The notes beneath the pieces are model-generated. The model was given only the letters and a program-made list of their open reading frames with translations, was not told the origin of the DNA and searched no databases. Below are positions 28,518 through 37,885 of a DNA stretch of 59,219 bases, one piece after another. Each line of letters opens with the position of its first letter. Positions within the stretch are counted from its first letter, which is position 1. A program made the translations under genes and the position numbers. The DNA is from Candidatus Cloacimonadota bacterium (GTDB taxonomy: Bacteria > Cloacimonadota > Cloacimonadia > Cloacimonadales > GCA-2742885). The stretch is from NCBI GenBank assembly GCA_002742885.1, contig PDOO01000036.1, positions 1 through 59,219 of the forward strand, in the 5' to 3' direction.

Positions 28518-29381
28518 ATGTTGTTTGAAGATAAAATTAATAATGATATGATCCGATATTCGTCTAAATACGTTTACGTTAATTCTTCTTTTATAGAGAC
28601 AAAGTCAAATCTTATCATTATCGATACCATGCTTTTCCCGAGAGACGGAAAAGAATTAGCGGAAAAGAAGAAAGCATATAACAAAGATGTTCGTTTTATC
28701 ATCAATACGCATTGGCACAGCGATCATTGTTACGGAAACAGGTTTTTGGCAGACGAGAAATCGGAAATAATTGCCCATAAAGATCATCTGAAAACTCTTG
28801 CCCGAGAAAAAAACGTAATCAAACCGGACAGGAAATCTTTCGTAAAACAAAAAAATCTTCGCTATCCTGATATCACTTTCGATAAAAAATATGATTTGGA
28901 GTGCGAAGGAGAAAAATTTAAGTTATTTTCTCTTCCCGGACACAGCGACGACAGTATCGGAATTTTTTGGGTCGGGGAAAAGATATTGTTCGCCGGCGAT
29001 ACGGTTTTAAACAGCAACGACGGACATTACTCCGTACCGTATTTCTTTTGGGGCAATTCATCCGAAATGTTAATTTCTCTTAAAAATATTTTGCAAATAA
29101 ACTCGCAACTTATTATCCCCGGACACGGTATGCCCGTAAAACCGGATAAAATAAAAAAAGATGTTCTTTATCTGAAAAATCTTAAACTTTCGGCAAAAGA
29201 ATTATACAGAGAATCATATTCGGAAGAAGAATTTTTTGCTATTCTGAAAAAAGAAATTACGCCGGAAAAACTTCTCCCTGAATTTAAGAGAAGTGATTTT
29301 TGGGTTCCCCGAATGCATGAATTAAATCTTAAAAAAACAGCTTCCGAATTTATTGATTATTTTAGAAAGGCTGATCAATAA
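28518..29381 (+). CDS. MBL-fold metallohydrolase
   Basis: The 287-residue protein has the metallo-beta-lactamase zinc motif NTHWHSDH (His65, His67, Asp69, His70), a third His in LPGHSDDS, AGDTV for the bridging Asp and IIPGHGMPV for the last His. This is a full set of ligands. The C-terminal 80 residues are helical and charged. There is no signal peptide, so it acts in the cytoplasm, which argues against a classical antibiotic-degrading beta-lactamase. The substrate is unknown. GAGG precedes the ATG. Its end overlaps the convergent outer-membrane gene by 20 bases. Confidence 0.85.
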   Translation: MLFEDKINNDMIRYSSKYVYVNSSFIETKSNLIIIDTMLFPRDGKELAEKKKAYNKDVRFIINTHWHSDHCYGNRFLADEKSEIIAHKDHLKTLAREKNVIKPDRKSFVKQKNLRYPDITFDKKYDLECEGEKFKLFSLPGHSDDSIGIFWVGEKILFAGDTVLNSNDGHYSVPYFFWGNSSEMLISLKNILQINSQLIIPGHGMPVKPDKIKKDVLYLKNLKLSAKELYRESYSEEEFFAILKKEITPEKLLPEFKRSDFWVPRMHELNLKKTASEFIDYFRKADQ

Positions 29382-30579
29382 ACATTTGCACAAGACTTCC
29401 GTCACTTCCGTAAGCATAATCCAAACGAAGTAAAAACGTATCGGCATTTATCCTTAGTCCGATACCGAAATCATGTTTCATATCCCGGTGAAGCTCTTCA
29501 ATATCCCAATCGCGGGCAACTCTTCCCAATTCAAAGAAATACGCCGTCTGCATCCATTTTACGTTCAAACCGAATTTTTCCAAAAACCGATTGTCTTTTA
29601 ACGGATTTAATTTAAATACCTGTCTTATCTCAGCGATGTAACAAACAGCCGATCTGTCGTTAAAGCGTCCTTCGTAATAAGCGCGAAATCTTTTTTTGCC
29701 GCCTAATTTGGTACCGGCAAAACTCGGAGGTCTTTTATATAATCCCTCGTCATTTTTCATATTCCAAGAAGAACAATGAGAAGCCCATCCGTCCAAAACC
29801 AAAACCAAAGGATACTTACGGGAGTTATTAATCCGAATGTATTCGGCATATTCAACTTCTATTTTTTCCCAATCGACTTTACTTTCTCCGGTTCCGAAAT
29901 CTTTTGTCCAGGTTATACGGGATTTATTTCCTTTAGTCGGGTTAAAATCCCAATCGAAATTTTCATGAAGCAAAGTGAGTTCAAGACCGTTTCCGACAAT
30001 ATCTTTTTGTTTTCGGTAAAAAGGATTAAGAATAAATTTTGTCCGTCCGCTTTTAAACGGATTGTAAGATGTTCCTCCGTTCTCCGACTCAACGACTCTC
30101 CCCGATTTCAATTTCGTGTAAGATTTAATATGATTCTTCCCGTCCCCTATCGGCAAAAGCCAGGAAAAATTAGGTTGTATGATAATATCTTTTCCGGAAA
30201 CCTCAAAATAAGCGTCTCCGTCGGAATCGTTGTGTCCCGGCAATTGATCGTAAGGCAAAGGCAAATAAGGATTTTGATAAATTTTAATGGCTCCGTATCT
30301 TCCAAAATAAAAATTGGGTTCAAAAAATAATCTTCTTGTAAACGGAACTCTAAATTCCCGCATTTGATAAAAAAGAAAATGAGTTTTATTGGTGGAAGTC
30401 AGTCCCCCGAGCTTTATGTGAGTTCCTTCCTGCCAAATATTGTCTGCGGCGGCATAAGCTCCGAAAGCAGTTTTAAATTCCGCGCTGTAATAAGCAAACG
30501 GGATTGCTCCGAATTTTATCTTTGCCGTCAGGTTAACAACACATAATAACGCTGTAATTATTAATATGTTTTTTTTCAT
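29362..30579 (-). CDS. Outer-membrane beta-barrel protein, Omp85/surface-antigen type
   Basis: The 405-residue protein has a signal peptide (about residues 1-19) followed by alternating polar and hydrophobic beta strands rich in aromatic residues, and ends in Phe. Its end (DFGIGLRINADTFLLRLDYAYGSDGS) resembles the last strands of Omp85/BamA-type surface antigens. No POTRA domain is visible, so it is a barrel-only member. The function is unknown. It lies 104 bases after the patatin-Omp85 gene on the same strand, and its own GAGG start suggests separate or shared transcription. Confidence 0.72.
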   Translation of the reverse strand: MKKNILIITALLCVVNLTAKIKFGAIPFAYYSAEFKTAFGAYAAADNIWQEGTHIKLGGLTSTNKTHFLFYQMREFRVPFTRRLFFEPNFYFGRYGAIKIYQNPYLPLPYDQLPGHNDSDGDAYFEVSGKDIIIQPNFSWLLPIGDGKNHIKSYTKLKSGRVVESENGGTSYNPFKSGRTKFILNPFYRKQKDIVGNGLELTLLHENFDWDFNPTKGNKSRITWTKDFGTGESKVDWEKIEVEYAEYIRINNSRKYPLVLVLDGWASHCSSWNMKNDEGLYKRPPSFAGTKLGGKKRFRAYYEGRFNDRSAVCYIAEIRQVFKLNPLKDNRFLEKFGLNVKWMQTAYFFELGRVARDWDIEELHRDMKHDFGIGLRINADTFLLRLDYAYGSDGSLVQMFIDQPF

Positions 30580-30683
30580 CTTTACCTCGTTTCAGATTAA
30601 AATTTTTACTAAAGGATCTCAAAGTAAACGTTTATGCAAAATTTTTATTTCTTTTAATAACCAAATAACGTAAAATATTTTTG

Positions 30684-32867
30684 TTACCAGTCAAATCCTA
30701 TTCTTAAAAATAAGATTAAGTCATTGTAATTATGAGCCTTTGCCGCTTCCAAAGCAACCGGACCGAACCGGCTTAAATATCCTGCTGCAACTTTAAGGGA
30801 AAAATATTCTTCTCGTTCTTCCTTAAAAAGATTTTCCCATTTTATACCCGTAAAAGCTTTGTCTATCTCAGTACAGACGAAAAGATTTTTAATGATTTCA
30901 TACTGCAAACCTCCTTTAAAAACTGCAGCATTTTTGGCGGCAATTTCTCCAAGTTTTATTCCCGGAAATTTCATAAAATCATTGATGTCGTAATCTCTGA
31001 ATCCGCCCAGATAAATGTGCTGAGAAATCGTCGGTTTATTAAAAGAAACAGATTGCGCAAAGCCTGAGAAAAGAGATAAACGTCCGGAAACAGGTAATCT
31101 TAACTCAAAGGAAGACTTAAATTTTCTGAAATTGGAATCTCCGAAATTATCATCAAAATCATATCCGCTTTTAACATAATAAAATTCCCTGTATTCGGCA
31201 TAAAAATCTATTCCGGAAGTAGCAAAATAACGTCTGTCTTTGGTATCGGCAAGCGCAAAGACAAAAACCGAACCTGTAGTTGTCTCGTTTTCGCCTTTCA
31301 TTTCGGAATCTTGCAAATAATTTAACTTTGATTTTAAATATTCGAAAGAGTTTCCCAATCCTGCCGATATATCGGAAGACAATTGTCCTTGCAGAATTAA
31401 ATCAAGTTTATGACGATGAATTTTATATTGAGAGACATAATCGGACAACCCGATGTCAAGTTCCTGAATACCTCCGTAATAAGATGCCCAAAAACCTATG
31501 CCGGGATTTAATCCCGTGTAAGCAAAATATCCGGCTTTAAATTCCGGAGTTTTATCTAATTTTAAACCGAAAAAAGCTTTTGACCCTTCCCAAAACGAAT
31601 TTAAAAACATCGAATTAAGTATTAAACTTCCCCCTGTATCGGAGTCAAAAACAAAACCTATTCCGAGATTATCGTCGGAAGTCTCCTTTACTTTTATAAT
31701 TAAATCATATTTCTGACCGTTTTTGACAAAACTGAAATCCGCATACTGAAAAAACTTGGAAGCGTAAATTCTTTCTGCGGCGTTTTCTATTTCATCTAAA
31801 CTGTAATAATGATTTTCCTCCAGACGCATGCGATCATAAATAAATTCATCAGAGACAATCTTAATGCCTTTAACCTTAATTTTTCCGATAAAAATTTTAT
31901 CTTTAATTTTTTTGATATGACTTTCGGGAGTTGAATCAAATTTTTTTAACTCTTCCAAAATCTCAGGATGTTCGGCAAAATATTTTCTTGCGTAAGTTTC
32001 TCCCGCTTCCAAAATTTTTCTTTTATGTTTAAAATCAAGAATAGAATAATCTTTCACGGGAAGTTTCATATAATAAGTGCATTTTTTTATTTGTTCTTTG
32101 TTTGATTTCAGTCCGCTGAGATTAATGGTTTGGTTCATTATTCGCATAGCTGAATTCAAATCTTTCGGAGACATGCTTTCGGAAGAAATATCAATTCCCA
32201 ATACGGCATCTGCTCCCATTTCCCAAACATCCTGAACAGGAAAATTTCGACAAATACCTCCGTCTATCAATATCTTGCCGTTTACTTCCACCGGCGAAAA
32301 AATGGAAGGTATAGCCATACTTGCCTGTAAAGCTTGCGGCAAAAGTCCTTCCGTCCAAACATACTCTTCGCCTGTTTCCAAATCAGTGGAAATACATCTG
32401 AAAGGAATCGGCAATTTCGAGAAATCTCGTATATTTTGGACATGAATTAAATTTATGCTGAGTTTGGAAGCAAATTTTCTTCCGCCGACAAGACCCGGAG
32501 GCAAACTGATGCCGGATTTTTTTATTTGTAAATTTATTACGGAATCATCATAAAAGTTTTTTTCCCCGAGAGCAAGATTTTTCCTTTTTACATCGTCTTT
32601 AAGCAAGTCGTCCCAATTTAAATTCATTGCTATTTCTTCTATTTCCGAAACTGAATATCCGGCAGCGTAAAATCCGCCTATAACTGCTCCTATACTTGTC
32701 CCGGCAATGTAAGAAGGATAAATTCCGTTTTCTTCCAAAACTTTCAATACGCCTATTTCGGCAAATCCTCTTGCGCCTCCCCCGCTCAAAGCATAACCGA
32801 GTTTTTTTGCCGACAAATTTGACCAAAAAATAATTACCGTTACAATTAAAAAAAATACACGTCTCAT
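30684..32867 (-). CDS. Patatin-like phospholipase with C-terminal Omp85 barrel (PlpD-like)
   Basis: The 727-residue protein has a signal peptide (1-20), a patatin domain with GGGARG (29-34) as oxyanion loop, GTSIG (56-60, Ser58 nucleophile) and DGGICRNFP for the catalytic Asp. A POTRA-like segment follows (about 325-395), then a 16-strand Omp85-type barrel ending in IGFDW. This is the architecture of type Vd secreted patatins such as PlpD, in which the barrel anchors or exports the lipase. The catalytic dyad is complete. Substrates should be membrane phospholipids. Whether the lipase is released cannot be seen. Confidence 0.9.
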   Translation of the reverse strand: MRRVFFLIVTVIIFWSNLSAKKLGYALSGGGARGFAEIGVLKVLEENGIYPSYIAGTSIGAVIGGFYAAGYSVSEIEEIAMNLNWDDLLKDDVKRKNLALGEKNFYDDSVINLQIKKSGISLPPGLVGGRKFASKLSINLIHVQNIRDFSKLPIPFRCISTDLETGEEYVWTEGLLPQALQASMAIPSIFSPVEVNGKILIDGGICRNFPVQDVWEMGADAVLGIDISSESMSPKDLNSAMRIMNQTINLSGLKSNKEQIKKCTYYMKLPVKDYSILDFKHKRKILEAGETYARKYFAEHPEILEELKKFDSTPESHIKKIKDKIFIGKIKVKGIKIVSDEFIYDRMRLEENHYYSLDEIENAAERIYASKFFQYADFSFVKNGQKYDLIIKVKETSDDNLGIGFVFDSDTGGSLILNSMFLNSFWEGSKAFFGLKLDKTPEFKAGYFAYTGLNPGIGFWASYYGGIQELDIGLSDYVSQYKIHRHKLDLILQGQLSSDISAGLGNSFEYLKSKLNYLQDSEMKGENETTTGSVFVFALADTKDRRYFATSGIDFYAEYREFYYVKSGYDFDDNFGDSNFRKFKSSFELRLPVSGRLSLFSGFAQSVSFNKPTISQHIYLGGFRDYDINDFMKFPGIKLGEIAAKNAAVFKGGLQYEIIKNLFVCTEIDKAFTGIKWENLFKEEREEYFSLKVAAGYLSRFGPVALEAAKAHNYNDLILFLRIGFDW

Positions 32868-33181
32868 TTATTTTCTCTTATTTTATTAACTTTCTTAAAC
32901 TTTTACAATTTAGAAATAAATTGCAAATTAACCTGTTTATTCTTTACCCGTTGCCCCTGTCTGAAAGTATAAAAAATATTGCAACAACGGAAGAAGAACT
33001 TATTTTTTACCTTATATATATGTAAAGAAAATTTTTATCGTTACTCATGTTCATCGAATTGAACACAGTCTCTAAAGCATAATTTTAAAGCTCAACTTTA
33101 ACACTCGCCTCTAAATATCTTGACTTAAAAAAGCCGGGTTAAGTTTTGTATAAAAATAAAGTATTTTAATTGAGGTTAATT
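32868..33181. other. Divergent intergenic region between the patatin gene and pepD
   Basis: No gene is visible. It holds the start regions of both neighbours. Before pepD are TTGACT (33120-33125) and TATAAA (33149-33154), 23 bases apart, a candidate promoter. The rest is AT-rich with no strong hairpin. Confidence 0.4.
33120..33154 (+). promoter_or_regulatory. Candidate pepD promoter
   Basis: TTGACT and TATAAA are separated by 23 bases and end 27 bases before the pepD ATG. The spacing is unusual for sigma-70 but mirrors the pair before ppdK. Tentative. Confidence 0.25.
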
Positions 33182-34612
33182 ATGGATAATAAAACTAAAA
33201 AAATTCTGGATATTTTTGAGGAAATAAACAAAATCCCCAGAAAATCCAAGCACGAAGAAAAAATCTCAAAATGGCTTTGTGATTGGGCAGAAAAAAATAA
33301 TTTTGAATATAAGACTGATGAAGTTTTAAACGTATTCATCAAAGTCCCGGCATCACAAGGTTACGAAAAATCTCCGATTATTGTACTTCAAGGGCACATG
33401 GACATGGTTTGCGAAAAAACACCGGAATCACCGCATGATTTTTCTAAAGATGCAATTAAACATATTTTTGAAGGCGATTGGTTACATGCAGATCAAACAA
33501 CTTTGGGAGCCGATAACGGCATAGCTTTGGCAACTGCTATGGCAATTGCTTTGGATGAAGCAGTGAAACATCCTGAACTTGAACTTGTTTTTACCATTGA
33601 CGAAGAAACAGGATTAACCGGAGCCAATACTCTCGATGCATCATATATCAACGGTAAAATTTTGTTGAATATCGACTCTGAAGACGAAGGCGTATTTACC
33701 GTCGGTTGCGCCGGAGGACGAGATACTCATATCAGACTTCCGACAGAAAAATCAGAATTAGAAGAAGACGAAACGGTTTATCTTCTGAAAGTCGGCGGTC
33801 TTCTCGGAGGACACTCCGGCGTTGACATAAAAAAACAGAGAGCAAATGCCAATAAATTACTTGCTCGAGTTTTAAATGAAATTTCTTTCGGCTCAAGAAT
33901 TATTGAAATTGCCGGCGGAACCGCTCACAACGCCATTTCTCGGGATGCTCAAGCTCTTATTGCCGTAAAAGAAAAATTAAAAGTAAAAGAAAAAATTGAA
34001 GAATTCGGCAAAATATTCCGTAATGAATTTAAACCTGCCGAGAAAAAAGTTTATGTCTATCTCGAAGCATCGGATAAAAAAATCTCCGAGGCATTTACCG
34101 AAGAAACAACAGAAAAAGTTATCAATTTATTATTGGCTTTACCGCACGGCATTATTGCTTTTTCGGCTGAATTGGAAGGATTGGTTGAAACATCATGCAA
34201 TGCGGCAACCGTCATAACACATGAAGATTATGTGGAGATAAAAACAAGTCAAAGAAGTTCCGTGATGAGTCGTCTAGATGCAATTACTTTCAAGATAGAA
34301 GCAACGGCAAAATTAGCCGGAGCCAAAGTGGAAAGCGGTAACGGTTACCCCGCTTGGCAACCCGATACGGAATCCCCGCTCTTGGCAAAGTGCGTAAAAA
34401 CTTACGAAGAATTATTCGATAAAAAACCGGTTGTGGAAATTATTCATGCCGGCTTGGAGTGCGGTGTTATCGGTTCAAAAATTGAAGGAATGGATATGAT
34501 TTCTCTCGGGCCGACTATTAAAAATCCTCATTCGCCCGATGAATGTCTCTTCGTTCCGTCGGTTAAGAAAATTTGGGATTTCCTGGTAAGACTATTGGAA
34601 TCTTACAAGTAA
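33182..34612 (+). CDS. pepD: Aminoacyl-histidine dipeptidase (M20 family)
   Basis: The ATG at 33182 has GAGG six bases before it; an in-frame TTG at 33170 is ignored. The 476-residue product has the M20 metallopeptidase motifs: QGHMDMVCEK (first His/Asp ligands), LGADNGIALA (bridging Asp), DEETGLTGA (general-base Glu pair), and HAGLECGVI near the end. PepD hydrolyses dipeptides such as Xaa-His and other unspecific dipeptides in the cytoplasm. It would complete peptide use together with the secreted S9 peptidase at 19307. A strong terminator follows within five bases. Confidence 0.93.
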   Translation: MDNKTKKILDIFEEINKIPRKSKHEEKISKWLCDWAEKNNFEYKTDEVLNVFIKVPASQGYEKSPIIVLQGHMDMVCEKTPESPHDFSKDAIKHIFEGDWLHADQTTLGADNGIALATAMAIALDEAVKHPELELVFTIDEETGLTGANTLDASYINGKILLNIDSEDEGVFTVGCAGGRDTHIRLPTEKSELEEDETVYLLKVGGLLGGHSGVDIKKQRANANKLLARVLNEISFGSRIIEIAGGTAHNAISRDAQALIAVKEKLKVKEKIEEFGKIFRNEFKPAEKKVYVYLEASDKKISEAFTEETTEKVINLLLALPHGIIAFSAELEGLVETSCNAATVITHEDYVEIKTSQRSSVMSRLDAITFKIEATAKLAGAKVESGNGYPAWQPDTESPLLAKCVKTYEELFDKKPVVEIIHAGLECGVIGSKIEGMDMISLGPTIKNPHSPDECLFVPSVKKIWDFLVRLLESYK

Positions 34613-34617
34613 AAAAT

Positions 34618-34647
34618 AAGCTTCCTCGCCTTTTGACGAGGAAGCTT
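34618..34647. terminator. Terminator of pepD, probably bidirectional
   Basis: AAGCTTCCTCG (34618-34628) pairs perfectly with CGAGGAAGCTT (34637-34647) around an eight-base loop. The plus strand has T-rich sequence after it and A-rich sequence before, so it may also stop hldD transcripts coming from the right. Confidence 0.88.
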
Positions 34648-34698
34648 TATTTATTTTAATTTTACCCGTTTATTCAATGGATCTTAATTTACAACTGT

Positions 34699-35667
34699 CT
34701 AATAAAACGGATAATCATTTTCCAAGTAATTTTTTATATAATCATCAACCGCATCTTCAAGCGAGGTAAAATCTTTTTCGTAACCGGCTTCCCGTAATTT
34801 TTTTATATTAGCTTTCGTATAATATTGATAACGATCTCGCATGTGTTCCGGCATTTCTATAAATTCAATTTCAGGTTCTTTTCCCATAGCTTTAAATACT
34901 GCATTCGCCAAATCAATCCAAGAATTTGTAACGCCGGAACCGATATTGTAAAGTCCGGTTTTACGATTTTCAAGCATCCAAAACATAACATCAACAACAT
35001 CTTTCACGTAAACAAAATCACGCAATTGACAACCATCTTTAAATTCGGGTTTGTAAGATTTGAAAAGTTTAATTTTTCCGGTTTCTTTGATTTGTTCAAA
35101 TGCTTTATGAACCATACTTCTCATGGCATTTTTATGATATTCGTTCGGACCGAAAACATTGAAAAATTTTACTGATGCAATTACATCAAAAACTTCCTGT
35201 CTTTTGCTCCAAAGATCAGATAAATGCTTGGAATATCCGTACATATTTTCGGGACGAAGCGTTATAAGTTTATCCGGATCATCGTCAAAACCTTGATCTC
35301 CGTTGCCGTAAGAGGCGGCGCTGCTGGCATAAAGGAAATAAACATTGTTTTCTGCAGCCCATTCGGCAAGTGTCGAAGTATAATGATGATTGTTGTCCAT
35401 CAAGAAATCGGCATCTCTTTCCGTTGTTGAAGAACAAGCTCCCAAGTGGATGATTGCTTCTGTTAACTTATCAAAATCTTCATTATCGAGTAAAGTCATA
35501 AATTCATCTTTATGAACAAAGTCAATATACTCTTTGCCGACCAGATTTTTCCATTTATCAGACGAACCCAACTCGTCAACAACCAAAACATCTTTTATTC
35601 CATTATCATTTAATTTTTTCAAAAAAACACTGCCGATAAAACCGGCTCCGCCCGTTAAAACAATCAT
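34699..35667 (-). CDS. hldD: ADP-L-glycero-D-manno-heptose 6-epimerase
   Basis: The 322-residue protein is an extended short-chain dehydrogenase: TGGAGFIGS (5-13) binds NADP, ASSAASYG gives the catalytic Ser, and MYGYSKH gives the Tyr-x-x-x-Lys. The sequence follows the HldD/RfaD subgroup closely, including FNVFGPNEYHK and GSGVTNSWIDLANAVF. It makes the L,D-heptose donor for the inner core of lipopolysaccharide. GGAG precedes the ATG. The lpxK gene is 89 bases upstream on the same strand, so LPS synthesis genes are grouped here. Confidence 0.94.
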   Translation of the reverse strand: MIVLTGGAGFIGSVFLKKLNDNGIKDVLVVDELGSSDKWKNLVGKEYIDFVHKDEFMTLLDNEDFDKLTEAIIHLGACSSTTERDADFLMDNNHHYTSTLAEWAAENNVYFLYASSAASYGNGDQGFDDDPDKLITLRPENMYGYSKHLSDLWSKRQEVFDVIASVKFFNVFGPNEYHKNAMRSMVHKAFEQIKETGKIKLFKSYKPEFKDGCQLRDFVYVKDVVDVMFWMLENRKTGLYNIGSGVTNSWIDLANAVFKAMGKEPEIEFIEMPEHMRDRYQYYTKANIKKLREAGYEKDFTSLEDAVDDYIKNYLENDYPFY

Positions 35668-35756
35668 AAAATTCTCCGTTTTTTTTATTGCAAAAGATCA
35701 CCTTTTTACTATGGTAAAATGTCAAGAAATTTTCTTTCCGAGAAATGAACGGAAAT

Positions 35757-36791
35757 CTAAATAAATTCTCTTATGTACCGCTCTTCTCCCATTATGTTGA
35801 AAGTTGTTTTAAACACAATATAAGGGAATTTAATTGCCGGTATAAAACGCAATTTGGCATAATCTTTTTCGGTAACCAGAAGATAATCGAATTTATCCGC
35901 TTCAAAAAGATCATTCATTTTTTTTATTATTCCGGATTTTACGAAATCAGCATGATCCGGCAGACGGAAGTGTTTTTCAAATTTGATGCCAGCTTTTACG
36001 ACGCTTTTCTCAAAAGATTTCGGTATGCCTATCCCCGACAACAAACATATTCTTTTATTTTTAACTTCATCTTGAATGTAAATATTGCCTTGCGAATCAT
36101 GAAGACAGGAAAGTTCGTACGAAGCTCTGAATTTTTTGTAAGAATACGCCGGAAGTTTGATGTCTTCTTCTCCGTTCATCAGAACAATGTCGGCAAATTT
36201 TAAGGCTCGCAGAGACTCTCGCAAAATCCCGGCGGGTAAAAGAAAACCGTTTCCTGTACCGGAGACCGAGTTAAAAACTATTACGTCAAAATGATGTTTT
36301 ACTTTTAAATGTTGAAAAGAATCATCCAAAATAATATAATCAAGTTTATATTTCTCATTAAGAAGTTTTACGGCTTCCGTACGATTTTTACCTGCTGTAA
36401 CGGGAATGCCCGGTAAAGATTCGGCAATCATATAAGCTTCGTCTCCGGCATCCGGAGCAAAATCAAAAAGACCCGATCTGTCGGAAATCAAAGTTGTATT
36501 ATTTTCAAATTTTCCTTTATATCCGCGATGACTTACCGCAACTTCGTAACCGGCTTTTTGTAAAAGTTGAGCTGTCTTTACAGTGGTCGGAGTTTTTCCG
36601 GCTCCGCCGCTGACAATATTTCCGATACTGATTATTTTAGTTCCGCCGGAAAAGTTTTTGCGACGAAATAAAAAACTGCGGAGGGATTGCAGAACTAAGT
36701 TTATTAAACTTAAAGGAAATAAGAGGTATGATAAAACAGATCTGCGACATAAATAATTTTCAATTATGTCTTGAATCTCTATATTTCTCAT
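35757..36791 (-). CDS. lpxK: Tetraacyldisaccharide 4'-kinase
   Basis: The 344-residue protein has an N-terminal amphipathic/hydrophobic segment (18-42), the Walker A-type GNIVSGGAGKTP, SHRGYKGK, DDSFQH, LLPAGILRE and VTEKDYAKL, all typical of LpxK. It phosphorylates lipid IVA precursor at the inner membrane during lipid A synthesis. No good ribosome binding site precedes the ATG, so translation may be weak. The lemA terminator lies just upstream, so the gene probably has its own promoter or depends on readthrough. Confidence 0.93.
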   Translation of the reverse strand: MRNIEIQDIIENYLCRRSVLSYLLFPLSLINLVLQSLRSFLFRRKNFSGGTKIISIGNIVSGGAGKTPTTVKTAQLLQKAGYEVAVSHRGYKGKFENNTTLISDRSGLFDFAPDAGDEAYMIAESLPGIPVTAGKNRTEAVKLLNEKYKLDYIILDDSFQHLKVKHHFDVIVFNSVSGTGNGFLLPAGILRESLRALKFADIVLMNGEEDIKLPAYSYKKFRASYELSCLHDSQGNIYIQDEVKNKRICLLSGIGIPKSFEKSVVKAGIKFEKHFRLPDHADFVKSGIIKKMNDLFEADKFDYLLVTEKDYAKLRFIPAIKFPYIVFKTTFNIMGEERYIREFI

Positions 36792-36807
36792 ATAAATAAA
36801 AAAATAA

Positions 36808-36825
36808 AAGGAGCCGAAGCTCCTT
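36808..36825 (-). terminator. Terminator of lemA
   Basis: AAGGAGC pairs with GCTCCTT around a CGAA tetraloop. The A-rich sequence on its left becomes a U-tract on the minus-strand RNA. It sits six bases past the lemA stop. Confidence 0.88.
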
Positions 36826-36830
36826 GAAAA

Positions 36831-37427
36831 TTAAAATTCAACTTTAGGGGCGGTTTGCGATTCTTTAGGCGCTTTGAACAATTCAACCTGTTGAATATTG
36901 AACATCTCGGCAAACATGCTGTTCGGAAAGACAACCAATAATTTATTAAATCCGGCAGCCGTATCGTTATAGCGTTTTCTTTCGACCGCAATTCTGTTTT
37001 CCGTACCTGCCAATTCATCCTGCAACCTTGTAAAATTGCTGTTGGCTTTTAAATCCGGATAACGTTCGGCAACAACCATGAGACGTTGCAAAGCAGAACC
37101 GAGAGTTGCTTGAGTTTGCTGAAATTTTTGCATAGCCGCTTTATCGTTTATGAGAGATTTGTCTATTTGCATTACTCCGCCTGCTTTCGATCGAGCTTCC
37201 GCCACTCCCGTCAAAGTTTCTTTTTCGTGAGCAGCATAACCCTTTACGGTATTTACTAAATTAGGAATAAGATCAAATCGTCTTTGATATTGATTTTCTA
37301 CTTGAGCCCACGATTGCTTTACGGATTCTCTCATAGTTACCATTGTATTGTATTTTCCGACTATTGATGCTGCCGCTATTATTATAATTCCGATTATTAC
37401 CGCTAAAATAATTAAAAATTTTTTCAT
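36831..37427 (-). CDS. lemA: LemA family protein
   Basis: The 198-residue protein has one N-terminal membrane segment (5-25), then YNTMVTMRESVKQSWAQVENQYQRRFDLIPNLV and the helical body with RYNDTAAGFNKLLVVFPNSMFA that mark LemA proteins. These are anchored helical proteins of unclear function, often linked to envelope processes. The start has GGGG eight bases before it. The MORN gene ends eight bases upstream, so both are co-transcribed and end at the lemA terminator. Confidence 0.92.
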   Translation of the reverse strand: MKKFLIILAVIIGIIIIAAASIVGKYNTMVTMRESVKQSWAQVENQYQRRFDLIPNLVNTVKGYAAHEKETLTGVAEARSKAGGVMQIDKSLINDKAAMQKFQQTQATLGSALQRLMVVAERYPDLKANSNFTRLQDELAGTENRIAVERKRYNDTAAGFNKLLVVFPNSMFAEMFNIQQVELFKAPKESQTAPKVEF

Positions 37428-37435
37428 TTTTGCCC

Positions 37436-37885
37436 CTATTTTAAAATTTTTTGCCCTTCGACATATTCTTCTTCGTAAAGTTGATTTCCTTCTTCGTCAT
37501 AAGCCCTGCGAAATCCGTTTAGAAGACCTTTTGAATAATTCTCAATAAGTTTGATTTTACCGTTTTGGTGGTAATAGGAACTTCTCCCTTCCTCTTTACC
37601 CAGTCGGTAATTCATTTCAGCCGCAAAATGACCGTTTTCATAAAACCATTTGGACTCCCCCTCCAACAGATTTTTATGATAATTGGATTCCTGCCAAAGT
37701 TTTCCTGTTTCGTAGTATGACTGAAATTTACCCTCCCGAAGATCATTTTCAAATTCCACTTTTGCTTCAATATTCCCGTTTTCGTAATACCAAAAGCAGA
37801 CTCCGTTCTTTTTCCCATCCGTTACGGTCTCTTCTGATTTTAACCGTCCAGACTGATAATATGTTCTTCTTTTTTCTTCTTTCAT
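37436..37885 (-). CDS. MORN-repeat protein (YwqK-like)
   Basis: The ATG at 37885 is chosen for the GAGGAAG just upstream, giving 149 residues without the hydrophobic extension of the longer frame. The protein consists of about six tandem repeats of the type YYxxGxLxxExxYxxGxxxG, for example YYENGNIEAKVEFENDLREG and YYETGKLWQESNYHKNLLEG. This is the MORN_2/YwqK pattern. Such proteins are found as immunity-like or envelope-associated factors, but no role is certain. It is first in a two-gene unit with lemA. Confidence 0.82.
   Translation of the reverse strand: MKEEKRRTYYQSGRLKSEETVTDGKKNGVCFWYYENGNIEAKVEFENDLREGKFQSYYETGKLWQESNYHKNLLEGESKWFYENGHFAAEMNYRLGKEEGRSSYYHQNGKIKLIENYSKGLLNGFRRAYDEEGNQLYEEEYVEGQKILK

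Noticed and set aside
28518-29381. Antibiotic-resistance metallo-beta-lactamase
   Set aside because: Although the zinc ligands are complete, there is no signal peptide and the gene lies in a housekeeping context; MBL-fold hydrolases are very diverse.
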